Shown here piece by piece: positions 1 through 5,087 of a stretch of 5,087 nucleotides of DNA. This DNA is from Anaerolineae bacterium (GTDB taxonomy: Bacteria > Chloroflexota > Anaerolineae > B4-G1 > SLSP01). Location of the stretch: assembly GCA_016928755.1 (NCBI GenBank), contig JAFGKB010000085.1:1-5087 (forward strand), read 5' to 3'. The position numbers and the translations under genes are program-made. Below the pieces are notes generated by a model. That model saw only the letters and a program-made list of their open reading frames with translations. It ran no database searches and was not told where the DNA came from. The stretch's first letter is position 1. Every line of letters begins with the position of its first letter.

Positions 1-265
1 CATTAGGGCTATAACGTCGGTAGATGATTTCTCCCTGACGGATTTCGGCATTATCAGGAAGTAAACGCACAATACCCAATCCGGCAGTAGTCTTCCCCGA
101 ACCACTCTCACCAATCAGAGCCACGGCCTCTCCTCGGTAGACATCAAAAGAAATATTACGTCCGGCCTGCACCCAACCACGGGTGGCTTGGTAAGCTATT
201 TCGAGATTACGAACAGATAAAGTCGGTTGATTTTGTATTGCTGTCTGATTCATAGTTGCGTCCAT
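1..265 (-). CDS. Dipeptide/oligopeptide ABC transporter ATP-binding protein, DppD/OppD-like (N-terminal part, cut by left edge)
   Basis: This is the first 88 codons of a cytoplasmic ABC ATPase that would power the two permeases encoded just upstream. The translation has the early beta strand LSVRNLEIAYQ (about residues 16-26), the VxAGRNISFDVYRGEAVALIG lead-in, and a perfect Walker A motif GESGSGKTT at residues 52-60, followed by LGIVRLLP. This fits the DppD/OppD class of peptide importers. The Walker B, signature and C-terminal oligopeptide-type domains lie beyond the left edge. I chose the ATG at 265 because AGGAG sits 8 nt before it (273-278 region); the next ATG at 253 has a poorer site. 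The stop of the preceding permease is only 3 nt away, so translation is probably coupled. Family assignment is firm; the transported substrate cannot be read from this fragment. Confidence 0.93.
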   Translation of the reverse strand, partial: MDATMNQTAIQNQPTLSVRNLEIAYQATRGWVQAGRNISFDVYRGEAVALIGESGSGKTTAGLGIVRLLPDNAEIRQGEIIYRRYSPN

Positions 266-268
266 CTC

Positions 269-1153
269 TTATACTCCTGCCCGCAGACGGGGATTGAAGA
301 TTTCTTCCAATGAGCGGGAGAACATCACCAATGAAAGCTGGAAGAGAATAATCGCCCCCATAGGAGCCAGAAGGCTGGCCGCAGCATTGGGATTGTAGAT
401 TGCATTCTTGGCATAGGCGAGACTGAACATCACACCCCAGTTATTGCCAAAAGGCACTACACCCAAGAAGACCAACCCTGTTTGTGAATAGATTGCCGAT
501 GTCATCGCGGAAATCAAGGCAATCATAATGTAGTTCATCATATTGGGTAACATCTCACGGAGAATAATATGGCCCGCACCTAGGTCTAGCAACTGGGCCG
601 CCTCAACGTACTCACGTTTTTTCAACGAGAGTACCTGGGAGCGAATCTGCCGCGCCAATCCCGGCCAGCCAAATACAGACAGGAAAACTGCCAACATCCA
701 CACATTTTCCAACTCTACCAATGTAGCGACAACCACCAACAAGAGGAAACGGGGAATAGTCAACCAAATATCAGTGATGGTCATCAAGAAGCTATCCACA
801 GCACCACCGAAAAACGCGCTCACCGCTCCGACGGTGACAGCAACAAAGGTGGTCAAAACGCCGGCCAGGAAGGCAACGAGCAAGACATCTTTGCCCCCGT
901 GGATGACCATAGTCAGATTATCGCGCCCCTGGAAATCTGTACCGAATGGGTGTTCTCGTGATGGCGGCTTATTGATGAGTTCGGGATGGGCACGGGTCTC
1001 AGGTGGAACAACTAACGGCCCAACAAATGATATGAGGGTTATGGCAAGTACCATAATCATGCCAAATAATCCGACTTTATTGCGGGCAATAAGCTTAAGC
1101 GTTTTAATAATCTCAACACCAAAGGATTTAAGCGATTTACCAAAAGTTGTCAT
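269..1153 (-). CDS. Peptide ABC transporter permease, DppC/OppC-like
   Basis: This 294-residue inner-membrane permease is the second half of a DppBC-type channel. An N-terminal OppC-type segment has a first membrane helix at about 27-50. The hallmark HPFGTDFQGRDNLTMVIHGG follows at about 68-87, where OppC proteins typically show HPxGTDxxGRD. Further hydrophobic segments lie at about 89-117, 132-147, 152-166, 207-232 and 262-280. The EAA loop that contacts the ATPase is clear at about 181-204 (EYVEAAQLLDLGAGHIILRE then MLPN). The end SLEEIFNPRLRAG is typical of the family, and the length is normal. The ATG at 1153 lies 3 nt after the dppB-like stop, with GGTGG/GAGGGG as a probable ribosome site. 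A peptide or muropeptide substrate is inferred from family and neighbours; related permeases also carry nickel or oligosaccharides. Confidence 0.95.
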   Translation of the reverse strand: MTTFGKSLKSFGVEIIKTLKLIARNKVGLFGMIMVLAITLISFVGPLVVPPETRAHPELINKPPSREHPFGTDFQGRDNLTMVIHGGKDVLLVAFLAGVLTTFVAVTVGAVSAFFGGAVDSFLMTITDIWLTIPRFLLLVVVATLVELENVWMLAVFLSVFGWPGLARQIRSQVLSLKKREYVEAAQLLDLGAGHIILREMLPNMMNYIMIALISAMTSAIYSQTGLVFLGVVPFGNNWGVMFSLAYAKNAIYNPNAAASLLAPMGAIILFQLSLVMFSRSLEEIFNPRLRAGV

Positions 1154-1156
1154 TGC

Positions 1157-2239
1157 TTATTCCACCCCTCTCTGAATGCGGATACGCGGGTCAAGCCAAC
1201 CATAGAGTAAATCGGCCAATGCGGTGGAGAGAATCACAGTGATCGTCGTGACCAACAAGATACCTTGCATAACAGGATAATCACGTTTAGCCACAGCCTG
1301 ACCCAGCAATAGCCCAACACCCTGATACACGAAAATCTGCTCAATCAGAATCGAACCCCCGACAACAAAGCCCAGGGATATCGCCAGACGGGTTACCAGG
1401 GGCAAACTGGCATTACGGCCAACGTAAGCGGTGATAATGCGCATATCAGTAAGCCCTCGCGCACGTGCAACAGTCACATAGTCTTCGCCCAAGGTGCTGC
1501 TGGTACTACTACGCATAGCCAACATCCACCCGCCTAACGTAGAAAAGACATAAACTGTACCCGGTACGGCATAGTGTTTAAATAAATCAGCGATGAATTC
1601 CCAGGTGAAACCCGGTTGGACACCTGGGGAAAGAGACCCCCGCATCAAGGTCAAGGGGACAACTTTCCAGATAACACCTAAGAACAATACCAAGATGATG
1701 GCGGTAAGGGTATTGGGAATCGAATCTATAGCCGCACTAAAGTTAGTGAGCAAATGGTCCAACCACGAGTTGCGCTTATAAGCCGCCAACATTCCCAAAA
1801 ACATCCCCAGGACAAAACTGATAAGCAGCGATGTCCCCACACTAAATAAAGTCCAGGGAAGCCGGGCAAAAATAATATCGGCGACAGGTTTGCCCCGTGC
1901 TAATACATAAGAATCTCCAAGATCACCCTTAATCAGGTTCCCCATATAGTCAAAATACTGTTCACTTAAGGGGGCATCCAGGTCAATACGCATCAAGGCT
2001 GCGGCACGAGTACGCGCTTCTTCTTCGGAGAGGCCAGAATCCATCAATTGGATAATAAATATCTCTACGGGATTGCCCGGAAGCGCGCGGATGATGAAAA
2101 AGGTCAAAGTCACTACTACCCAGACAATAAATATTTTCTTGGCAATGGTACGCACCCAGAAGTTGCCCCAGATTTTTCCCAAAATGCCGGTTAAGGTAAG
2201 TGAGCTAGTAGCGGGACTGGTGCTGGTTTCCACACTCAT
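1157..2239 (-). CDS. Peptide ABC transporter permease, DppB/OppB-like
   Basis: This 360-residue integral membrane protein would pair with the DppC-like permease. A cytoplasmic N-terminal extension of about 33 residues (Ser/Thr rich) precedes the first helix at about 34-52, which ends in the conserved RALPGNPVE. A large extracytoplasmic loop (about 55-128) contains the typical NLIKGDLGDSYV. The BPD_transp core follows with helices near 131-153, 172-195, 226-243, 283-306 and 322-346. The EAA-like loop is at about 252-281 (GEDYVTVARARGLTDMRI then NASLP). The ending LADLLYGWLDPRIR is standard. The protein is somewhat longer than many DppB proteins (about 310-340) because of the N-terminus and the first loop. 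The ATG at 2239 has a strong AAGGAG about 8 nt upstream. An 85-nt gap holding a repeat separates it from namZ, so it may be read through from there. Confidence 0.95.
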   Translation of the reverse strand: MSVETSTSPATSSLTLTGILGKIWGNFWVRTIAKKIFIVWVVVTLTFFIIRALPGNPVEIFIIQLMDSGLSEEEARTRAAALMRIDLDAPLSEQYFDYMGNLIKGDLGDSYVLARGKPVADIIFARLPWTLFSVGTSLLISFVLGMFLGMLAAYKRNSWLDHLLTNFSAAIDSIPNTLTAIILVLFLGVIWKVVPLTLMRGSLSPGVQPGFTWEFIADLFKHYAVPGTVYVFSTLGGWMLAMRSSTSSTLGEDYVTVARARGLTDMRIITAYVGRNASLPLVTRLAISLGFVVGGSILIEQIFVYQGVGLLLGQAVAKRDYPVMQGILLVTTITVILSTALADLLYGWLDPRIRIQRGVE

Positions 2240-2260
2240 AAATCCATCTCCTTCACAAAT

Positions 2261-2304
2261 AAATCACGGTTAAAATCACGGATTACACAGATTCCACGGA
2301 TTAG
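2261..2304. repeat. Short degenerate direct repeats (AATCACGG / CCACGGATTA units) in the namZ-permease gap
   Basis: The 85-nt gap between the NamZ gene and the DppB-like gene contains iterated units: AATCACGGTTA (2262-2272), AATCACGGATTA (2274-2285) and GATTCCACGGATTA (2290-2303), with a weaker GATTCGGTTTA after them. On the minus strand these read like TAATCCGTGG and TAATCCGTGATT. From memory, similar non-coding stretches with CCGTGGAATCTGTG recur between genes in Chloroflexota and other environmental bacteria, but I cannot search for that here. The repeat lies inside the presumed operon and 20 nt or more upstream of the DppB-like ribosome site. No terminator-like hairpin with a T run is seen. 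Confidence 0.6.
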
Positions 2305-2324
2305 AGATTCGGTTTACAGCTACA

Positions 2325-3503
2325 TCAATTGAAATAAAGTAAATAGGGAGCTCTCTGCTCCGCAAAATCCGCCAGGTAAGGGGTCCAGCTTGCTACAATA
2401 TCACCGACACGCTGCCCCTGTTGTAATGACTTGCGTACCGCACTACTACCCAGCAAGCGATCAAAGTGTGACTCATGCCAAGCGAAATGCTCCGGATATA
2501 GCTCCCGGACCAGGTTGATTAAATGCAGGCCCATAGATACCGGTCGCAGTGCGTCCCGGTCAGTAATATGAAGTTGAATGCCATAACAGACAACAGCACC
2601 AAAAGCAGCTTCGGCGTTCTCCCCGTCTTCAAGCCGCTGCGCACCATAACGACCTGGGACAAATTGGGTAGGTCGGGCACGGACACCGGCTAAGTTCAAT
2701 GCATTAAAGCGGTCCGCAAGTTCGTAGGCATCAACCCACGGCGCACCGGCAACCTGGAAAGGTGTCGCGGTACCACGTCCAGGGGAGATATTGGTACCTT
2801 CCAGGAAGCAAGTACCGGGATAGAGCATAGTTGCTGCCAAGTGCGGCATAGCAGGCGATGTGGGAACCCAGGAGCGACCGGTATCCGCGAACCAGTGCCT
2901 ACGGTGCCAATCCTGCATCTGGATAACGGTTATTACTGCGCCTAACCTATGCTCAACATTCATATATATGGCCATTTCTCCCAATGTCATGCCGTGGCGG
3001 ACAGGAACCGGGATAACACCGACAAATGATGTGAAGCGGCGTTCCACAGACGGGCCTTCAAGGGTTAAGCCATTAATGGGATTAGGGCGATCCAGGATTA
3101 TTACGGGTTTATGTGCCTTTGCAGCCCCCTTGAGTACATAAAAAAGGGTACTCATATAAGTATAGAAACGCACTCCTACATCCTGCATATCAAAGACTAA
3201 CACATCAACATCTGCGAGCATTCGGGAAGACGGCTCTTTATTAGCGCCATAGAGGCTGAATACCGGAAGACCGGTACGGGGGTCCACACCATCGGCTACA
3301 GCAGCCCCGTCGGCAGCACTGCCATCAAAGCCATGTTCTGGTCCAAAGAGAGCGGTTAGTTGCACCCCGGCAGCACGCAACGCAGCAACTATCCCGGTCA
3401 TATCAGGCAGCACTGCGGCCGGATGGGTTACAAGACCCACACGCCAACCCTTAAGTAATTCTGCCTGCTCAGAAATTAAGACTTCAAGTCCAGTATGAAA
3501 CAT
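2325..3503 (-). CDS. namZ: NamZ-family exo-beta-N-acetylmuramidase (DUF1343), cytoplasmic form
   Basis: This 392-residue protein belongs to the DUF1343 family, whose founding member, Bacillus subtilis NamZ (YbbC), cleaves MurNAc from the non-reducing ends of peptidoglycan fragments. Conserved blocks appear in order: VGLVTHPAAV (22-31), FGPEHG (53-58, with the likely active-site Glu57), FDMQDVGVRFYTY (104-116), DRPNPING (138-145), VRHGMT (168-173), WVPTSPAMP (212-220), YPGTCFLEGTNISPGRGT (228-245) and GIQLHITD (308-315). There is no signal peptide or lipobox: the N-terminus MFHTGLEVLISEQAELLKGW leads straight into the domain. The ATG at 3503 has AAAGGAG 5 nt upstream, and an in-frame TGA at 3519-3521 rules out a longer N-terminus. 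The enzyme should therefore act inside the cell, unlike secreted NamZ proteins. It follows the regulator by 56 nt and precedes peptide-transporter genes, which supports a role in muropeptide catabolism. The family is firm; the exact substrate is inferred. Confidence 0.92.
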   Translation of the reverse strand: MFHTGLEVLISEQAELLKGWRVGLVTHPAAVLPDMTGIVAALRAAGVQLTALFGPEHGFDGSAADGAAVADGVDPRTGLPVFSLYGANKEPSSRMLADVDVLVFDMQDVGVRFYTYMSTLFYVLKGAAKAHKPVIILDRPNPINGLTLEGPSVERRFTSFVGVIPVPVRHGMTLGEMAIYMNVEHRLGAVITVIQMQDWHRRHWFADTGRSWVPTSPAMPHLAATMLYPGTCFLEGTNISPGRGTATPFQVAGAPWVDAYELADRFNALNLAGVRARPTQFVPGRYGAQRLEDGENAEAAFGAVVCYGIQLHITDRDALRPVSMGLHLINLVRELYPEHFAWHESHFDRLLGSSAVRKSLQQGQRVGDIVASWTPYLADFAEQRAPYLLYFN

Positions 3504-3507
3504 TTCT

Positions 3508-3515
3508 ACTCCTTT
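3508..3515 (-). promoter_or_regulatory. Strong ribosome binding site of namZ
   Basis: On the minus strand AAAGGAG lies 5 nt before the ATG at 3503. It is the best Shine-Dalgarno match in the window. With the in-frame TGA just upstream (3519-3521) it fixes the start and shows that no signal peptide has been missed. Confidence 0.8.
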
Positions 3516-3559
3516 AAATCAATTAAGTAATCATCAGAAAAAATAGTAGGAGAGTCATC

Positions 3560-4297
3560 TTAGGCTTGAACAATACTCAAAGTCGTGCGGAACTTATACC
3601 GGTCACTGCGATAAATAGACATAGTGTATTCAACCAGTATATCCTGGTCCGTATAGGTCAAACGCTCCATCTTTAAGACCGGAGCTGGTGAGACCAAAGA
3701 GAGTAAGTTCAACTCCTCTATATTAGCCAATCCAGCTTCAATAGTCTGTTCCGCACGGACCAAACGCAATCCATAATCACGACCGAGCACACGATACAAG
3801 GATTCTATGGCGAAATCATGTTCTAGGACACCTGGACACAAGGCATGGTAGAGATACGTTGTCTCAATAGCCAATGGGACATCATTAGCCAACCGCAGCC
3901 GGGAGAGCATAACTACTTCAGCATCCGGCGTGATTTGCAAAACCTCAGCTAAGCCGGGATCCGCCGCCAGTAATTCTGCCTTCAAGACATGGCTGGTAGG
4001 GACGCCACCCCGCTCAACCACATCCTGACTAAAGCCGGTCAAGGTCTTAAGTTGCTGGTTGATCTTAGGTTCGCTGACAAAGGTACCTTTACCAGGGCGT
4101 GCATAGACAGCGCCTTCATAAATCAATTCAGTAATCGCCTGGCGGACTGTAGTCCGGCTTACGTTATAACGCTCACATAGTTCCCGTTCTGAGGGTAATT
4201 GCTGGTGAGACTCGTATGTGCCCGTGCTAATTTGCGCCACAAGCGTATTCTTTAACTGAATATATAGTGGTGTAGGAGATTCGCGCTTTAAGTGCAT
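3560..4297 (-). CDS. GntR/HutC-family transcriptional regulator with UTRA ligand-binding domain
   Basis: This 245-residue DNA-binding regulator has an N-terminal GntR winged helix-turn-helix (about residues 8-75: PTPLYIQLKNTL, then LPSERELCERYNVSRTTVRQAI at 34-55 and the wing ARPGKGTFV at 66-74). It continues into a UTRA domain (about 83-240) with features usual for the HutC subfamily: LTGFSQDVVERGG, VPLAIETTYL (140-149) and EYTMSIYRSDRYKFR (223-237). UTRA domains commonly bind small metabolites such as sugar phosphates, and ligand binding usually releases the operator. I chose the ATG at 4297, preceded by GGAG at short spacing (4 nt). A TTG at 4315 extends the frame by six residues, but it has no ribosome site and abuts the palindromic operator. 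As first gene of the left operon it very probably controls namZ and the transporter and represses itself. The ligand is not visible; an amino-sugar phosphate from GlcNAc or MurNAc is the best guess. Confidence 0.93.
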   Translation of the reverse strand: MHLKRESPTPLYIQLKNTLVAQISTGTYESHQQLPSERELCERYNVSRTTVRQAITELIYEGAVYARPGKGTFVSEPKINQQLKTLTGFSQDVVERGGVPTSHVLKAELLAADPGLAEVLQITPDAEVVMLSRLRLANDVPLAIETTYLYHALCPGVLEHDFAIESLYRVLGRDYGLRLVRAEQTIEAGLANIEELNLLSLVSPAPVLKMERLTYTDQDILVEYTMSIYRSDRYKFRTTLSIVQA

Positions 4298-4316
4298 AAT
4301 GCTCCAATCAAGCAAG

Positions 4317-4350
4317 CTGGTATTAACTGGTAATTACCAGTTAATACCAG
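4317..4350. promoter_or_regulatory. Perfect 34-bp palindromic operator, GntR/HutC (DasR/NagR-like) type
   Basis: Two 17-nt arms are exact reverse complements with no spacer (centre between 4333 and 4334). The core ACTGGTAATTACCAGT (4326-4341) has the ACTGGT-N4-ACCAGT layout of DasR/NagR-class operators. Each arm carries CTGGTA twice with a 10-nt period (4317-4322 and 4327-4332, mirrored at 4335-4340 and 4345-4350), as if two repressor dimers could bind on one face of the helix. It starts one base after the predicted -10 box and covers the expected transcription start, so bound repressor would block the promoter of the regulator-namZ-transporter operon. Confidence 0.85.
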
Positions 4351-4351
4351 T

Positions 4352-4380
4352 ATGTTAACGCAAGATTAACGAATTGTCAA
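4352..4380 (-). promoter_or_regulatory. Predicted sigma70-type promoter of the gntR-namZ-dpp operon
   Basis: On the minus strand there is a perfect -35 box TTGACA (4380-4375), a 17-nt spacer, and a -10 box TAACAT (4357-4352; 4 of 6 matches to TATAAT). Transcription would start near 4345, inside the palindromic operator, giving a leader of about 48 nt before the regulator's ATG. Placement directly upstream of the operator and in the gap between two units supports it. Confidence 0.65.
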
Positions 4381-4418
4381 TAAGAGAAGAGGATAATATG
4401 ACATACAACGCGGTTTCG

Positions 4419-4434
4419 AGTGACATATATCACA
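4419..4434. promoter_or_regulatory. Possible CRP/FNR-like activator site
   Basis: The minus strand reads TGTGA-TATATG-TCACT, matching 9 of the 10 fixed positions of the CRP pattern TGTGA-N6-TCACA. Its centre lies about 81 bp upstream of the predicted start, a spacing used by class I activator sites. A further TGTGATAA follows upstream. This region is AT-rich and no activator gene is visible, so it remains tentative. Confidence 0.3.
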
Positions 4435-4447
4435 TTATCACATACTA

Positions 4448-4473
4448 CTCCGGCCCCGAGGACGGGGCCGGAG
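4448..4473 (-). terminator. GC-rich hairpin downstream of the epimerase gene (terminator-like, no T tract)
   Basis: CTCCGGCCCCG and CGGGGCCGGAG form a perfect 11-bp stem around a 4-nt loop, an energetically very strong hairpin. It lies about 90 nt after the epimerase stop and before the next promoter, where a terminator is expected. The bases after the stem on the minus strand (TAGTATGTGATAATG) hold no T run, so it may be an atypical terminator or a 3'-end stabiliser rather than a classical intrinsic terminator. Confidence 0.6.
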
Positions 4474-4570
4474 AGCAAGAGAAAATTTAGATAAACGTCC
4501 GCACCCATTCTGCTACTGCGGTTTGTGCCAGCCGATGATGGGATCGGAAGAGCGAGAGAAAGATTTAGAT
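4469..4570 (-). repeat. Imperfect tandem duplication of the epimerase gene end
   Basis: Two copies, 4469-4492 and 4545-4570, align at 23 of 26 columns with one mismatch and two single-base gaps. Each contains a TAA stop followed by an ATTT..CTCT.GCTC run and then an inverted repeat (the 11-bp stem at 4448-4473 for the outer copy; CCGAT/ATCGG at 4532-4547 for the inner one). The two TAA codons are 78 nt apart and in the same frame. This indicates a diverged duplication of a gene end with its hairpin. The 75 nt between the stops are an open extension of the epimerase frame. Confidence 0.6.
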
Positions 4571-5087
4571 TTCACGCACGCCGATACCTGGTGTATGGGG
4601 AAGACGGAGCTGCGCGCCAGCATAGCGTATCCCCTGGAAACGGTCATTGGCGATAAGTAATGGGCCATCCAGATCTACAAAGTCACACAGCGGCGCAAGA
4701 TGGGCAGCAGCAGTAACCCCGACAGAACTTTCAATCATGCAACTTAGCATCACCTGCATGCCCAAGGCATGGGCAACGGTGATGGCCCGGTAAGCCTCAC
4801 GCAGACCACCGGTCTTCATAATCTTGATAACCACCCCCTCCACTGCACCGGCATGGGCAACCACATCCGCCGTGGTCTTGATGCTCTCATCAGCAAAGAT
4901 AGGCACACCAAAATCCTGCTTTTTGAGCCAACGTAAGCCCTCAATATCCCCTACTGGCAGGGGCTGCTCAACTATTTCCAATTCATACCCGGCCAAGCGC
5001 GGTATCCGTTCAGCCGCTTCCTCCCGGGTCCATCCGGCATTGGCATCCACGCGGATTTTTGCAGAGGTGGCCTGACGAATGGCGGAC
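4565..5087 (-). CDS. Enolase-superfamily dipeptide epimerase, probably L-Ala-D/L-Glu epimerase (C-terminal part, cut by right edge)
   Basis: About 173 codons of the C-terminal barrel are present; the frame stays open to the right edge (SAIRQATSAKIRVDANAGWT), so the start lies outside and a GTG at 5050 is only an internal Val codon. Visible catalytic parts are the three metal-ligand acids in VDANAG (Asp codon 5047-5045), IVEQPL (Glu 4969-4967) and FADES (Asp 4891-4889). The catalytic lysine lies in VIKIMKTGG (first Lys 4825-4823), followed by CMIESSVGVTAAAHLA. The DxD motif in VDLDGPLL (Asp codons 4675-4673 and 4669-4667) is the element that in dipeptide epimerases binds the substrate's amino group. 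The family converts L-Ala-D-Glu from murein peptides to L-Ala-L-Glu for peptidase cleavage, in the cytoplasm. Specificity for another dipeptide is possible, since the family is diverse. The neighbouring NamZ and peptide-transporter genes favour murein recycling. Confidence 0.9.
   Translation of the reverse strand, partial: SAIRQATSAKIRVDANAGWTREEAAERIPRLAGYELEIVEQPLPVGDIEGLRWLKKQDFGVPIFADESIKTTADVVAHAGAVEGVVIKIMKTGGLREAYRAITVAHALGMQVMLSCMIESSVGVTAAAHLAPLCDFVDLDGPLLIANDRFQGIRYAGAQLRLPHTPGIGVREI

Noticed and set aside
543..1175. Long open frame of 210 codons on the plus strand opposite the DppC-like gene
   Set aside because: It is fully antisense to a convincing permease gene, its translation is low-complexity and rich in Thr, Arg and Ser with no recognisable domain, and it is best explained as a shadow of codon bias.
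3504..3559. T-rich stretch (minus-strand TATTTTTT) between the regulator and namZ as a terminator
   Set aside because: No stable inverted repeat precedes the T run, and the short gap with a strong namZ ribosome site fits continuous transcription.
4298..4315. TTG at 4315 as start of the GntR regulator
   Set aside because: No ribosome site precedes it, it abuts the operator palindrome, and the family usually starts shortly before the SPTPLYIQL segment, as the ATG at 4297 does.
4824..5075. Plus-strand open frame opposite the epimerase gene
   Set aside because: It lies antisense to conserved catalytic motifs of the epimerase, has a shadow-like composition and no family resemblance.
1..5087. CRISPR array, tRNA, rRNA or transposon in the window
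   Set aside because: Reading both strands I saw no regularly spaced repeats, no cloverleaf or rRNA-like segments, and no transposase or terminal inverted repeats.

Overview
All genes in this window lie on the minus strand and read right to left. Together they look like a peptidoglycan-fragment (muropeptide) scavenging locus. Nothing in the sequence fixes the taxonomy. The protein style, moderate GC by eye, and a repeat in the namZ-permease gap of a kind I associate with Chloroflexota (Anaerolineae-like) genomes make that phylum my best guess, at low to moderate confidence.

Right part (5087 to about 4448): the C-terminal part of an enolase-superfamily dipeptide epimerase, probably L-Ala-D/L-Glu epimerase, runs in from beyond the right edge. 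Its stop codon is followed by a degenerate, in-frame duplication of the gene-end region and by a strong GC-rich hairpin, which probably ends this transcription unit.

Control region (about 4434 to 4298): a good sigma70-type promoter (TTGACA, 17 nt, TAACAT) points leftwards. Directly downstream of its -10 box is a perfect 34-bp palindrome whose core ACTGGTAATTACCAGT has the layout of DasR/NagR-type GntR operators. A weaker CRP-like site lies upstream.

Left operon (4297 to 1): a GntR/HutC-family regulator with a UTRA ligand domain, then a NamZ-family (DUF1343) exo-beta-N-acetylmuramidase without a signal peptide, then DppB-like and DppC-like permeases, then the start of a DppD/OppD-like ATPase cut by the left edge. 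The two junctions among the three transporter genes are only 3 nt each, so these genes are almost certainly co-translated.

Inferred logic: the transporter imports peptides or muropeptides, the cytoplasmic NamZ removes MurNAc from non-reducing ends, and the epimerase converts L-Ala-D-Glu from stem peptides to L-Ala-L-Glu. The regulator would sense an amino-sugar (phosphate) product and release its own promoter. The families are well supported. The joint function and the ligand are inference. No substrate-binding protein, MurQ, NagZ or sugar kinase is visible in the window.
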